Shown: positions 1 to 8,523, counted from the stretch's first letter. The stretch is DNA of 22,810 bases from Bacillota bacterium (GCA_023455425.1 JAEYCM010000045.1:1-22810); one strand, 5' to 3'. A program made the numbers and translations. Notes: generated by a model not told the origin, from the letters alone.

Positions 1-427
<427 letters not shown>

Positions 428-609
428 AATTACTCAACAGTTCTTAAACTGTCTCTATCTTTTTTTACTTCTCAACTTGCTGTTCGTGAGAACAGCCGTT
501 GTCCGTACGTTTGCTGGTTCCTCAATAAAAATTGCGTTCGTCTTTTCTCTCGCACTATATAGTTTTCAAGGTGCTTTGCGCTTATCTTTACCCTTTCGGG
601 CGGGACAGC
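428..609 (-). promoter_or_regulatory. 16S rRNA leader with boxA-like antitermination motif
   Basis: This is the transcribed leader between the rrn promoter and the mature 16S end. The minus strand at 551-575 reads CACCTTGAAAACTATATAG, which resembles the conserved boxA-like leader motif of Gram-positive rrn operons. Small hairpins lie at 420-437 (TTGAGT/ACTCAA), 437-452 (ACAGTT/AACTGT) and 480-495 (CTGTTC/GAACAG), probably part of leader folding and pre-rRNA processing. No protein gene is credible here; the plus-strand reading frames are chance. Confidence 0.6.
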
Positions 610-615
610 TTGTTT

Positions 616-644
616 ATTGTAGCAAACTCACCCCCCACTGTCAA
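616..644 (-). promoter_or_regulatory. rrn promoter (TTGACA-N17-TACAAT)
   Basis: On the minus strand a perfect -35 TTGACA (639-644) is followed after exactly 17 bases by the -10 TACAAT (616-621), placing the start of transcription near 609. The 35 bases upstream (645-680) are rich in A on the minus strand, as expected of an UP element that boosts rRNA transcription. It lies about 180 bases before the 16S 5' end. Confidence 0.85.
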
Positions 645-843
645 CACCCTTTTTTCTCTTTTTTGCATATCTTTTTATAACCTTGTTCTAATGGGAACAA
701 TCGCCCATTTTATGTGGACTTTAAGTATTCTTTATGCATTCTTGCCTTTTGCCATATTCATCTGAATTGTTGCCACAGCCCCACCATTACAACGCCATAC
801 TCCTCTGTTTTAATAGGTCCAACAAACGACGGAGGTGATGACA
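645..843. other. Intergenic region between the rrn promoter and the VTC operon
   Basis: This gap separates two divergently transcribed units. It holds the A-rich UP-like tract of the rrn promoter (645-680) and an inverted repeat TTGTTC-N6-GAACAA at 683-700. I found no convincing sigma-70-type promoter for the rightward operon, although one must lie here or be poorly conserved. A strong ribosome binding site GGAGGTGA (831-838) lies directly before the first gene. Confidence 0.5.
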
Positions 844-1554
844 ATGACACAGAACGTATTCCGCAGGGTAGAAAAGAAATACCTGATGGACGAGGCGGCT
901 TACCGCGCGCTCATGCTGCGCATCCGCCCCGCGCTTATCCCGGACGCGTTCTTTACCTATACCATCTGCAACATTTATTATGATACGGCGGATGACGCGC
1001 TGGTGCGCAGCTCCATTGAAAAGCCCGCGTATAAGGAAAAGCTGCGTTTAAGGAGCTATGGCACGCCTAGGCCGGAAGACAGGGTGTTTCTTGAGATCAA
1101 GAAAAAGTACGACGGCGTGGTCTACAAGCGGCGGACGGAATTTGCGCTCAAGGAAGCCGAACAGTACGTAAGAACCGGAGAACACGGGGACAGCGGCGGG
1201 CAGATCTTACATGAGCTGGACTATTTTCTTTCCTTTTACCGCCCGGTTCCCAAGCTCTACCTCGCCTATGACCGGGAAGCCTATACAAGCAGGGGGGATC
1301 GTGAGCTGCGCATTACGTTTGATGCCTCCATCCGCAGCCGTACGGAGGCGCTGCGCCTTGGCGCCGGGGATTGGGGCCGGGAGTTGCTGCCTGCCGGATA
1401 CCGGCTGATGGAGGTTAAGACCGCGTCGGCGCTGCCGCTCTGGCTCGTCCGCGCGCTGAGCGAATGCAAGCTCTATCCGGTATCGTTCTCCAAATACGGG
1501 AACATTTATAAAGAGAATATTCAGGAAGAAAGGAGCGTGCGCGCCTGTGTTTGA
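844..1554 (+). CDS. Polyphosphate polymerase (VTC) domain-containing protein
   Basis: A 236-residue soluble protein of the VTC family (CYTH/triphosphate-tunnel-like fold), related to the catalytic domain of yeast Vtc4, which makes polyphosphate from ATP. The tunnel motifs are visible: EKKY at 10-13, KLRLR at 66-70, EIK at 84-86, YKRR at 94-97, YDR at 142-144, MEVK at 189-192 and SKYGNIY at 216-222. These basic and acidic positions match those that line the active tunnel in the family, so it may be catalytic; that is inference. The start was set at ATG 844 because GGAGGTGA at 831-838 is correctly spaced for it and overlaps the upstream GTG/ATG codons at 835 and 838. The stop overlaps the next gene by 8 bases, so the two are translationally coupled. 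It is first in a three-gene envelope operon. Confidence 0.85.
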   Translation: MTQNVFRRVEKKYLMDEAAYRALMLRIRPALIPDAFFTYTICNIYYDTADDALVRSSIEKPAYKEKLRLRSYGTPRPEDRVFLEIKKKYDGVVYKRRTEFALKEAEQYVRTGEHGDSGGQILHELDYFLSFYRPVPKLYLAYDREAYTSRGDRELRITFDASIRSRTEALRLGAGDWGRELLPAGYRLMEVKTASALPLWLVRALSECKLYPVSFSKYGNIYKENIQEERSVRACV

Positions 1555-2215
1555 AACGATATTGACCGACGCTTCCACCCTGACCATTGGCTCGGCATTC
1601 TTGTGCACCGCAGTCTCCCTTGCGCTTGGACTTATTATTTCTTTTGTATATATGAAGAAAGGGAGCTATACCAAAAATTTTGTGATTGCGCTTGCGCTGC
1701 TGCCGGCCCTGGTGCAGGCGGTGGTGATGATGGTCAACGGCAACCTGGGCACCGGTGTTGCGGTGCTTGGCGCGTTCAGCCTGGTACGGTTCCGCTCCGT
1801 TCCCGGCGGCGCGCGGGAGATCGTGGCGATCTTCTTCGCAATGGCGGTTGGCCTTGCCGCCGCCATGGGATACCTGACGTTCGCAGCGGTTATGACCGGC
1901 GTCATCAGCGCCGCAATGCTGCTGCTCTCCTCCACCCGTTTTGGCGAAACGCCGGAAAGCGAAAAGGAACTGCGTATCACGATACCCGAGGATCTCGATT
2001 ACACCGGCGTGTTTGACGACTTGTTTGCCGCCTATACGAAGGAAGCAAAGCTGGAGCGCGTCAAGACGGTGAATCTTGGCAGCATGTACGAACTCAAATA
2101 CAAAATACGCCTGCGGGACGTACAGCAGGAAAAACAACTCATAGACGAACTGCGCTGCCGCAACGGCAACCTGACCATCGTATGCGGGCGGGAACCCAGC
2201 GGGGATGCGCTCTAA
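1547..2215 (+). CDS. DUF4956 family membrane protein
   Basis: A 222-residue protein with hydrophobic segments at about 14-36, 44-63, 66-80 and 91-127 (the last probably two helices), then a soluble C-terminal domain of about 95 residues rich in charged residues. The conserved block GAFSLVRFRSVPGG at 75-88 and the overall shape match DUF4956, a family of unknown function usually found beside VTC-domain proteins in Firmicutes. The start is GTG 1547, inside the end of the upstream gene, with an AAAGGAG site about 11 bases before it. Family knowledge supports a membrane partner of the VTC protein, perhaps exporting or anchoring a product; the sequence does not show which. Confidence 0.85.
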   Translation: MFETILTDASTLTIGSAFLCTAVSLALGLIISFVYMKKGSYTKNFVIALALLPALVQAVVMMVNGNLGTGVAVLGAFSLVRFRSVPGGAREIVAIFFAMAVGLAAAMGYLTFAAVMTGVISAAMLLLSSTRFGETPESEKELRITIPEDLDYTGVFDDLFAAYTKEAKLERVKTVNLGSMYELKYKIRLRDVQQEKQLIDELRCRNGNLTIVCGREPSGDAL

Positions 2216-2244
2216 CAACAGGGCAGAAAGAGACGGTACTTTAT

Positions 2245-4179
2245 ATGAAAAAAAAACAACCTCCCTCCCGGCGCGCATGGGCAGCCATTGCGCTCTTGGC
2301 CGCGCTTGCGCTGACCGGATGCGCAAGTATTAACGAAACGCCGTTGCCGACGACCGTTCCAACGCCGGGGCAAGCCGCACAAAGCACCGCTTCCCCCGCC
2401 ACCGTACCGGCAGGCAACATTACAATGGAGAACGCGAATATTGAGGAAGCAGACGCCTATACCGATTGGCAAGGCGGCGCGTATACAGAAATCACACTTT
2501 CCGCCACCGGCTACACCATCAGCGGACAGGGCGCTTCCGCCGAGGGTACTGTGCTGACCATCTCAGCCGCGGGTACGTATGTGCTCTCCGGCACAATGCC
2601 TGACGGCGCGGTGGTGGTGGATGCGGCGGACGCCGATGAGGTACGCATTGTACTGAACGGGGCAAGCATTACATGCGCGAACGGCGCGCCGCTCTTTCTG
2701 AAAAACGCGGATCAATTGATCCTTTCCCTTGCGCCCGTGACAGAGAACAGCCTGGAGGATGGCGCGACCTATACCTATGGGCTCTACGACGCAACGGAAG
2801 ACGAGCCCTCCGCAGCGTTATTCGCGAAGGACGACCTTACCATTAACGGCACAGGCACGCTCAGCGTTACCGCACACTATAACGACGGCATCGCCGGAAA
2901 TGACGACGTCAGGATCGTGGAGGGTACCCTGCATATTATAGCGGCGGACGACGGCATTGTGGGCAAGGATATGGTAGCCATCAAGACCGCGGAACTTACC
3001 GTTTCGGCAGGAGGGGACGGCATCAAATCCACCGACGATACGGATGCGGACAAAGGGTTTATTGCGATAGGCGACGGCACGTTTGTTGTTACTGCCGGGG
3101 CGGATGGCATCCAGGCGGAGACGGAACTCTATCTTGCAGGCGGTATCTTTGATATCGTTTCCGGCGGCGGCGCATCCTCCGAAAACGCGCCGCAACAGGT
3201 ACAGGGCCCGGGCAGGCCGCAGGCAGAAAGCGCATCCACGGAAGAGACCGGAAGCTATAAAGCGCTCAAGGCCGGAAGTTTTCTTACAATAACGAACGGT
3301 ACGTTTACGCTGGACAGCGCGGACGACGCGTTGCACACCAACGGCAGCATGGCGATATCGGACGGCATATTCACAATCGCAACCGGAGACGACGGGCTGC
3401 ATGCCGACCAGTCCATTGCAATTTCCGGCGGAACGCTGACCGTAGATAAAAGCACGGAAGGAATTGAAGCCTTTGTCATCGACATTTCCGGTGGCACGCT
3501 CAATATTACCGCCTCGGACGACGGCCTCAACGTAGCGGGCGGCAACGACTCCTCCGGCGTCCAGAACGGGCGGGACGGGTTTGCAGCCCTCACCGGCGCC
3601 AGCTTTACCATCTCCGGCGGGGACATCACGATCAATGCCTTGGGCGACGGACTGGACAGCAACGGCAGCGGTTACATGACTGGCGGCACGGTATATGTAA
3701 GCGGACCTGAAAACAGCGGCAACGGCGCGCTCGATTATAACGGCGAATTTGTCATCACCGGCGGCACCCTGGTGGCCTTGGGCAGCGCGGGCATGGCCGT
3801 GGCTCCCTCCGGCGGCACCACGCAGCTGACCATTGCGGGAAATCTCCCGGCTTCGCAGGCGGCGGGCAGTACGCTGACATTGCGTGATGCGGATGGAACC
3901 ATCATTGTCTCCTATCCTTCCGAAAAGACATATCAGAACGTTGTGATCAGCAGCCCCGTACTGGAAAGCGGCAAGACCTATACGCTCTTCGTGGATGAGC
4001 TCGCTACGCAGGAAATCACGTTAAGCAGTGCCATCACCACATTCAACCTGGAAAGCGGCAGGGGTGGCTTCGGCGGAAACGGCGGACGGGGCGGCATGGG
4101 TCAGCCCCCAGGCAGAGGCGATGCGCAGCAGCCTGGCGCATTGCCTGACATAGGGCAAAGTGCGGGAGGTGATGCCTAG
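2245..4179 (+). CDS. Lipoprotein with Cthe_2159-type carbohydrate-binding beta-helix domain
   Basis: A 644-residue predicted surface lipoprotein. The signal peptide has basic residues at 2-10, a hydrophobic stretch and lipobox LTGC with the lipidated cysteine at 26. A Thr/Pro/Ala-rich linker follows to about residue 55. The body is a right-handed beta-helix-like array of short repeats of the type S-G-G-T-L/F-T-I ... D-D-G-L/I, clearest at about residues 200-480 (for example GDDGLHAD and DGLDSNG), typical of the Cthe_2159 family, whose namesake binds polygalacturonate. Residues from about 604 are very rich in Gly (GGFGGNGGRGG). The start was moved from ATG 2182 to ATG 2245 because only this start puts the signal peptide at the N-terminus; its ribosome site is weak. 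Probably a cell-wall or capsule polysaccharide binder working with the two upstream gene products. Confidence 0.85.
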   Translation: MKKKQPPSRRAWAAIALLAALALTGCASINETPLPTTVPTPGQAAQSTASPATVPAGNITMENANIEEADAYTDWQGGAYTEITLSATGYTISGQGASAEGTVLTISAAGTYVLSGTMPDGAVVVDAADADEVRIVLNGASITCANGAPLFLKNADQLILSLAPVTENSLEDGATYTYGLYDATEDEPSAALFAKDDLTINGTGTLSVTAHYNDGIAGNDDVRIVEGTLHIIAADDGIVGKDMVAIKTAELTVSAGGDGIKSTDDTDADKGFIAIGDGTFVVTAGADGIQAETELYLAGGIFDIVSGGGASSENAPQQVQGPGRPQAESASTEETGSYKALKAGSFLTITNGTFTLDSADDALHTNGSMAISDGIFTIATGDDGLHADQSIAISGGTLTVDKSTEGIEAFVIDISGGTLNITASDDGLNVAGGNDSSGVQNGRDGFAALTGASFTISGGDITINALGDGLDSNGSGYMTGGTVYVSGPENSGNGALDYNGEFVITGGTLVALGSAGMAVAPSGGTTQLTIAGNLPASQAAGSTLTLRDADGTIIVSYPSEKTYQNVVISSPVLESGKTYTLFVDELATQEITLSSAITTFNLESGRGGFGGNGGRGGMGQPPGRGDAQQPGALPDIGQSAGGDA

Positions 4180-4225
4180 CGGGTAAAGTCACAACCTTCT
4201 TCATTCTGCTATCCTCTAATATAAA

Positions 4226-4263
4226 GAAGACTCCCCGGCGTTACGGACCGCTGGGGAGTCTTC
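4226..4263 (+). terminator. Hairpin terminator after the VTC operon
   Basis: Arms GAAGACTCCCC (4226-4236) and GGGGAGTCTTC (4253-4263) form a strong GC-rich stem. The following T run is short (CTTT at 4267-4270), so termination may be partial. It could also serve the convergent asparaginase gene. Confidence 0.6.
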
Positions 4264-4280
4264 GTGCTTTAAAAGTATAT

Positions 4281-4320
4281 CGGAGTCTCTCTCCGCTTAG
4301 GACCGCAACGGCCCTAAGCG
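4281..4320 (+). repeat. Double-hairpin dispersed repeat, degenerate copy 1
   Basis: A small hairpin CGGAG/CTCCG (4281-4295) runs directly into a second, larger one with arms CGCTTAGGACCG (4294-4305) and CGGCCCTAAGCG (4309-4320) around CAA, carrying one mismatch. The core CTTAGG-S-CG and flanking CCCATTT match two better copies at 15096-15152 and 17708-17763. It lies just past the end of the minus-strand asparaginase gene. Confidence 0.6.
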
Positions 4321-4357
4321 CCCATTTCTAAAGAGGATTTACGTAAAGTCCATGCTC

Positions 4358-5347
4358 TTATCCGTTGCGCGCCGTCATTTCCCCGCACAGATCGCGGGAC
4401 ATGATGGCGCGGATGCCTTCCATATTGCCGCTTTGGCCCAACGCCCACATCAGCTTGGTGACGGCAGCCTCCGTCGTCATATCGTTGGCGGGAAGTATGC
4501 CCGCATCAAGCAGCGGACGGCTGACCTCATAGAGCGCGGGCGTGCTTTCTTCATATAAACACTGGGAGCAAAGCACAACGGGCATGCCCTCCTCAAGCAA
4601 ACTGATAATGGCGCGCGTATGGTCCCGCCGGATGCTGTGCACCCCGCCCAGGCCGAACGCCTCCACCACCAGCCCTTTGTATCCGCAGGCGGGCAGCGCG
4701 CGAAACAGCGCCGGAGAAGCGCCGGGCACAAGCTTTAGGAGGGCGACATTCGAATCGATGGTATCGTTATAGGAAAATACGGCATGCTCCTGCGCCAGGG
4801 TAAGGGGCAGGAACCGGCCGCCGGCGCATACGCCCACATACGGACGGTTGATGCTTTCAAACGCGTTTCTTGAGGTGGTGCGGACCTTTACGGCGCGGCA
4901 GCCCAGCATGACGCTGCCCCCAAACGCCACATACACGCCGCCGGGCAGCGCGCGGGCGGCAAGGATTGCGTCAAACAGGTTCGTGCGCCCATCCGAATCC
5001 GGATAGAACATGGGATACTGCGCGCCTGTGAGCACCACCGGGATGGAGATGCCCTGCAGCATGAAGGACAGCATGCTGGCGGTGTACGCCAGGGTATCCG
5101 TGCCGTGGGTGATAACGATGCCGCAGTAGTGATCTTTTGCGGCGGATATCTCGCTGGCCATCAGCCGCCACTCTTCAGGCTGGATATTGGACGAATCGAG
5201 CGCGAACAGATCGCGGCAGTCAATATCGGAAACAGGCTCGCTTAAAAATGTCAGCAGCTCGGCGGCGGACATTTGCGGAGCGAGCCCGTCCTTTGTCGGC
5301 AGACATGCAATTGTGCCACCCGTGCCTATCAACAAGAGCTTGTTCAT
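4358..5347 (-). CDS. ansA: Type I (cytoplasmic) L-asparaginase
   Basis: A 329-residue protein that hydrolyses L-asparagine to aspartate and ammonia. All family motifs are present: GTGGTIA at 8-14 with the nucleophilic Thr12, DSS at 51-53, HGTDT at 81-85 with Thr83 and Asp84, SDGRTN at 118-123 and Lys154 in GCRAVK. No signal peptide, so a cytoplasmic enzyme. The longer reading frame would add 32 residues upstream; I chose ATG 5347 because AAGGAG (5356-5361) is 8 bases before it and the protein then begins MNKLLLIGTGGT as in the family. It is divergent from pckA; aspartate feeding into oxaloacetate and PEP is a possible link, not shown by the sequence. Confidence 0.92.
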   Translation of the reverse strand: MNKLLLIGTGGTIACLPTKDGLAPQMSAAELLTFLSEPVSDIDCRDLFALDSSNIQPEEWRLMASEISAAKDHYCGIVITHGTDTLAYTASMLSFMLQGISIPVVLTGAQYPMFYPDSDGRTNLFDAILAARALPGGVYVAFGGSVMLGCRAVKVRTTSRNAFESINRPYVGVCAGGRFLPLTLAQEHAVFSYNDTIDSNVALLKLVPGASPALFRALPACGYKGLVVEAFGLGGVHSIRRDHTRAIISLLEEGMPVVLCSQCLYEESTPALYEVSRPLLDAGILPANDMTTEAAVTKLMWALGQSGNMEGIRAIMSRDLCGEMTARNG

Positions 5348-5371
5348 CTTTCGCGCTCCTTTTTTATTTAG

Positions 5372-5380
5372 AGTATACCA
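5372..5380 (-). promoter_or_regulatory. Extended -10 promoter of the asparaginase gene
   Basis: The minus strand reads TGGTATACT, an extended -10 element, about 25 bases upstream of the asparaginase start. No good -35 is present (TATTGT at 17 bases). The rest of the gap to pckA (5381-5658) is AT-rich, with TATAAT-like hexamers at 5593-5598 and 5620-5625 that could be pckA -10 boxes but lack clear -35 partners. Confidence 0.4.
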
Positions 5381-5658
5381 CGCGGGCGCGGGAAACAATA
5401 TATCCTGCCGGACCATCCCAAAAGAACGGGAAGCATTTTGCATGATGGAGCGTGTTTTCCTGCAAAAATTTAAAAATTGCGCTTGCCAGCAGTACTGTTT
5501 TCAGGTAAAATATTTCAAAATGGGTGATTTTCGACTACTGATCTGTGATTTAAGGCAAGACTTACAACCAGCGTGATACTAGGCCCGGTTTGTATAATTT
5601 ATGATTATAACAAGGACGTTATAATACCAAATAACTGGAAGGAGTAACCAAACAGAAA

Positions 5659-7230
5659 ATGAAAGACTATTGTGAAAAACTTGGCATCATCGCTCCTAAG
5701 GCCGTGTACCGCAATCTCTCCCCCGCAGTGCTCACCGAAAAGGCGCTTGCGCGCGGCGAGGGCACGCTTTCCGAAACCGGCGCTCTGGTCATTTATACGG
5801 GCAAGTATACCGGCCGTTCCCCGGAGGATAAGTTTGTTGTAGACGTTCCTTCGGTACACGATGAGATCGAATGGGGCAAGGTCAACGCGCCTTTCTCTGC
5901 CGAAAAATTTGACGCCATCTACGGCAAAATGATGGCTTACCTCCAGGGCCGCGAAATCTTCATTTTCGACGGCTTTGCGGGCGCGAACTCCAACTACTGC
6001 ACCAACATCCGCGTAGTGAACGAAATGGCCGTGCAGAACCTGTTCATCCACCAGCTGCTCTTAAGGCCCACCGAAGACCAGCTCTCTTCCTTCGAGCCGG
6101 AATACACCATCATCGCGGCACCCGGCTTCAAGTGCGTTCCCGAACTGGACGGCACGCATTCGGAAGCTGCGATCCTCGTCCACTTTGAAAAGAAGATGGT
6201 GCTCATCGCCGGTACCGCTTACTCCGGCGAAATGAAGAAGTCCGTCTTCACCATCATGAACTACCTGCTGCCCAAGAAGGGCGTGTTCCCCATGCACTGC
6301 TCCGCCAATATCGGCCAGGATGGCGACTCCGCCCTGTTCTTCGGCCTTTCCGGCACCGGCAAGACGACGCTTTCCGCCGACCCCGACCGTAAGCTCATCG
6401 GCGACGACGAGCACGGCTGGTGCGATGAGGGTGTGTTCAACTTTGAAGGCGGCTGCTACGCGAAGTGCATCAACCTCTCCAAGGAACATGAGCCCCAGAT
6501 CTGGGACGCCATCAAATTCGGCGCGGTAGTTGAAAACGTGGTGATGGATGCCGAAACCCGCAAATTCAACTTCGACGACGACAGTATCACCGAGAACACC
6601 CGCGTGGGCTACCCGGTGGAATACATTCCCAACTGCGTCATCCCCGGCGTGGGCGGCCAGCCCAAGACCGTCATCTTCCTCACGGCGGATGCGTTCGGCG
6701 TACTGCCCCCTGTCGCAAAGCTCGGCAACGACCAGGCCATGTACCACTTCGTTTCCGGCTACACCGCACGCTTGGCGGGTACGGAACGCGGCGTAAAAGA
6801 GCCGCAGGCCACCTTCTCCACCTGCTTTGGCGCGCCTTTCCTGCCGCTGCGCGCCTCCGTGTACGCGGAACTCTTGGGCGAGTACATCAACAAGTACAAT
6901 GCCAACGTCTACCTGGTGAACACCGGCTGGTCCGGCGGCCCTGCGGGCGAAGTGCCGCGCATGAGCATCAAGTTCACCCGCGCCATCGTTTCCGCGGCAC
7001 TCAACGGCGAGCTGGAAAAGAGCGAGTTCGTGCTTGACCCGAACTTTAACGTGCTCGTTCCCACCTCCTGCCCCGGCGTTCCCGTCGAGGTATTGAACCC
7101 CAGGGAAGCCTGGAAGGATAAGGCAGCGTATGACGCCAAGGCAAAGGACCTTGCCGGCCGCTTTGCGAAGAACTTCCAGAAGTATAAGGATATGCCCGCG
7201 CATATCGTGGAAGCCGGCCCGAAAGGCTAA
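5659..7230 (+). CDS. pckA: Phosphoenolpyruvate carboxykinase (ATP)
   Basis: A 523-residue cytoplasmic enzyme that interconverts oxaloacetate + ATP with PEP + CO2 + ADP, the usual length for the ATP-type family. The P-loop GLSGTGKTTLS (229-239, Lys235) and the metal/kinase-2 motif LIGDDEHGW just after it are clear, as are GKYTGRSPEDKF near the N-terminus and the Arg-containing segment IYTGKYTGRS used for substrate binding. Start ATG 5659; AAGGAG (5639-5644) is 14 bases upstream, longer than ideal, but no better start exists. In anaerobes the enzyme often runs towards oxaloacetate, conserving ATP; the direction here is inference. Codon use is strongly biased to C-ending codons, which suggests high expression. 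Followed by a strong terminator. Confidence 0.97.
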   Translation: MKDYCEKLGIIAPKAVYRNLSPAVLTEKALARGEGTLSETGALVIYTGKYTGRSPEDKFVVDVPSVHDEIEWGKVNAPFSAEKFDAIYGKMMAYLQGREIFIFDGFAGANSNYCTNIRVVNEMAVQNLFIHQLLLRPTEDQLSSFEPEYTIIAAPGFKCVPELDGTHSEAAILVHFEKKMVLIAGTAYSGEMKKSVFTIMNYLLPKKGVFPMHCSANIGQDGDSALFFGLSGTGKTTLSADPDRKLIGDDEHGWCDEGVFNFEGGCYAKCINLSKEHEPQIWDAIKFGAVVENVVMDAETRKFNFDDDSITENTRVGYPVEYIPNCVIPGVGGQPKTVIFLTADAFGVLPPVAKLGNDQAMYHFVSGYTARLAGTERGVKEPQATFSTCFGAPFLPLRASVYAELLGEYINKYNANVYLVNTGWSGGPAGEVPRMSIKFTRAIVSAALNGELEKSEFVLDPNFNVLVPTSCPGVPVEVLNPREAWKDKAAYDAKAKDLAGRFAKNFQKYKDMPAHIVEAGPKG

Positions 7231-7238
7231 ACAATTGT

Positions 7239-7271
7239 CGAGCCAGCGGCGTGCCGCTGGCTCGCGTTTTT
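7239..7271 (+). terminator. Rho-independent terminator of pckA
   Basis: Perfect 12-base arms CGAGCCAGCGGC (7239-7250) and GCCGCTGGCTCG (7253-7264), followed by TTTTT (7267-7271), nine bases after the stop codon. Confidence 0.93.
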
Positions 7272-7304
7272 CCGGATGGGGCCGCTGTGTGAGCCCTGCC
7301 TGCA

Positions 7305-7348
7305 ATATGTCCGGTTTGACGCGCGTCGTCACACCGGACATATTTTTA
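7305..7348 (+). terminator. Second terminator-like hairpin downstream of pckA
   Basis: Arms ATATGTCCGGT (7305-7315) and ACCGGACATAT (7333-7343) with an inner GACG/CGTC pair, followed by TTTTTAT. It may be a back-up terminator. The following stretch to 7613 holds no gene I can support: a 76-residue minus-strand frame (7354-7584) lacks a ribosome site and homology. Confidence 0.55.
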
Positions 7349-7613
7349 TAGCGTTACACGGAGGGGACTGCGCCCGCAATGCGGCAAAACGCTGCCCAAC
7401 CGCGTATTTTGCAGGCCGATTTTCTGCTTTGCAAGTATTCCTTCTTTTTGTAAATAGAAAGTTGTCGGATACGCCCGAATATAACTGGCGTTTCTTCTAT
7501 TGAAAATTCTTCCAAATGATAAGATTCGTCAAAATAACAGCAATCTTCCCTGTTTTCTTCATCGACTCCTGTGCGAATTTGCACTAAACTGTTACGGGGA
7601 GGTGATGATAAAC

Positions 7614-7823
7614 TTGCAGGATTATGAGACGCTCTATTTCCAGTTGTTCAACAAGATCACGGACGTTATTCAGGAGCTCCAGGATGTACAGCGGCAGGCA
7701 GAGGACGCGTATATTTCCATGAATTCCAAGAATGACCCGGAGAAACCAGCGTTGCCTTTGTTATACTATCCGGTCAAGGGCAACCGAGTTCCCGCCAGCC
7801 GCGATCAAGCAGATTGCCGTTGA
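7614..7823 (+). CDS. Small hypothetical coiled-coil protein
   Basis: A 69-residue protein with an N-terminal amphipathic helix rich in Glu/Gln/Asp (residues about 2-35, YFQLFNKITDVIQELQDVQR) and a polar, proline-containing tail. Similar short proteins of unknown role are familiar from clostridial genomes. The start is probably TTG 7614: GGGGAGGTGA (7597-7604) is nine bases before it, whereas ATG 7605 directly abuts that site. The frame is open further upstream to 7500, but that part has no ribosome site. It is followed at once by its own terminator. I do not know its function. Confidence 0.55.
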   Translation: MQDYETLYFQLFNKITDVIQELQDVQRQAEDAYISMNSKNDPEKPALPLLYYPVKGNRVPASRDQADCR

Positions 7824-7828
7824 ACATA

Positions 7829-7866
7829 AAAAAACGCCGCTTATGCAACGCAGAGGGCGTTTTTTG
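7829..7866 (+). terminator. Rho-independent terminator
   Basis: Arms AAAAAACGCC (7829-7838) and GGCGTTTTTT (7856-7865) with a 17-base loop; the right arm is itself the T run. It closes the small gene at 7614-7823 and, being A/T symmetric, could work in both directions. Confidence 0.8.
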
Positions 7867-7883
7867 TTTTTGTATGCAAGGGG

Positions 7884-7912
7884 TTGTTGCCGCTTTTGCT
7901 TTATAGTATCAT
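7884..7912 (+). promoter_or_regulatory. Likely promoter of the GNAT gene
   Basis: TTGTTG (7884-7889), 17 bases, TATCAT (7907-7912), 27 bases before the start codon. Both hexamers match the sigma-70 consensus in four or five of six positions. Confidence 0.4.
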
Positions 7913-7939
7913 AGAGAAAATTTTTAGGGGGACGATACC

Positions 7940-8488
7940 ATGCAACTTACCCCAAAAGAGGTCACGTTGAAGGATGGAACGAACTGCATGTTGAGACCCC
8001 CCTTGCCCGAAGATGCAGAGCAGTTCCTGTCCTACCTGAAAGCTACGGCTTCCGAAACGCTTTTTATGATGCGGTATCCGGAAGAGGTCACGTTGACCGT
8101 GGAGGAAGAGCGGGACTTTTTAGAGAAAAAATACAACGACCCCAGGGGCGGGTATCTTTCCGCATGGATTGACGGGAAGCTCATCGGCAACGCCTCCTTC
8201 TACCCCGTCGGCCCGCATCTGAAGGTCTTGCACCGCGCCGCTTTCGGCATTGCCATCCTTCAGGATTACTGGGGCCGCGGCCTTGGCGAAGCATTGCTTA
8301 ACGAGATCATCCGCACCGCAAAATCCGCAGGCTATGAACAGCTGGAACTCGAAGTGGTGGCAGATAATCTACGCGGGTTCGCGCTGTATGAAAAATGCGG
8401 GTTCGTCCGCTACGGCACGCGTCCGAACGCCTTTCGCTATAAAGACGGCGGCTACTCGGATGAGCACCTGATGGTGCGCAGTCTGTAA
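7940..8488 (+). CDS. GNAT family N-acetyltransferase
   Basis: A 182-residue acetyl-CoA-dependent acyltransferase. The acetyl-CoA binding motif A is clear at about residues 103-125 (FGIAILQDYWGRGLGEAL), followed by the motif B type end ALYEKCGFVRYGTR. It resembles the RimJ/RimL and general GNAT acetyltransferase groups that act on small molecules or protein N-termini; the substrate cannot be told. AGGGGGA (7926-7932) precedes ATG 7940 by seven bases. A single gene with its own likely promoter, convergent with the flavodiiron gene. Confidence 0.88.
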   Translation: MQLTPKEVTLKDGTNCMLRPPLPEDAEQFLSYLKATASETLFMMRYPEEVTLTVEEERDFLEKKYNDPRGGYLSAWIDGKLIGNASFYPVGPHLKVLHRAAFGIAILQDYWGRGLGEALLNEIIRTAKSAGYEQLELEVVADNLRGFALYEKCGFVRYGTRPNAFRYKDGGYSDEHLMVRSL

Positions 8489-8523
8489 CCGCCGCCCGTT
8501 TTTATTCTCTATGAATTCCGCTA

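Noticed and set aside
683..700. SOS (LexA) or heat-shock (CIRCE) operator
   Set aside because: The polarity is GTTC-N6-GAAC, not the GAAC-N4-GTTC of Gram-positive LexA boxes, and the arms are too short for CIRCE.
6061..7341. 426-residue minus-strand open frame
   Set aside because: It is antisense to pckA, a highly conserved enzyme with strong codon bias that leaves the opposite strand open by chance. The same holds for long antisense frames over DUF4956 (1415-2326), gyrB (12827-13939) and gyrA (16476-17816).
7354..7584. 76-residue minus-strand open frame in the gap after pckA
   Set aside because: It has a GTG start without ribosome site, no family resemblance, and ends just beyond a terminator-like hairpin.
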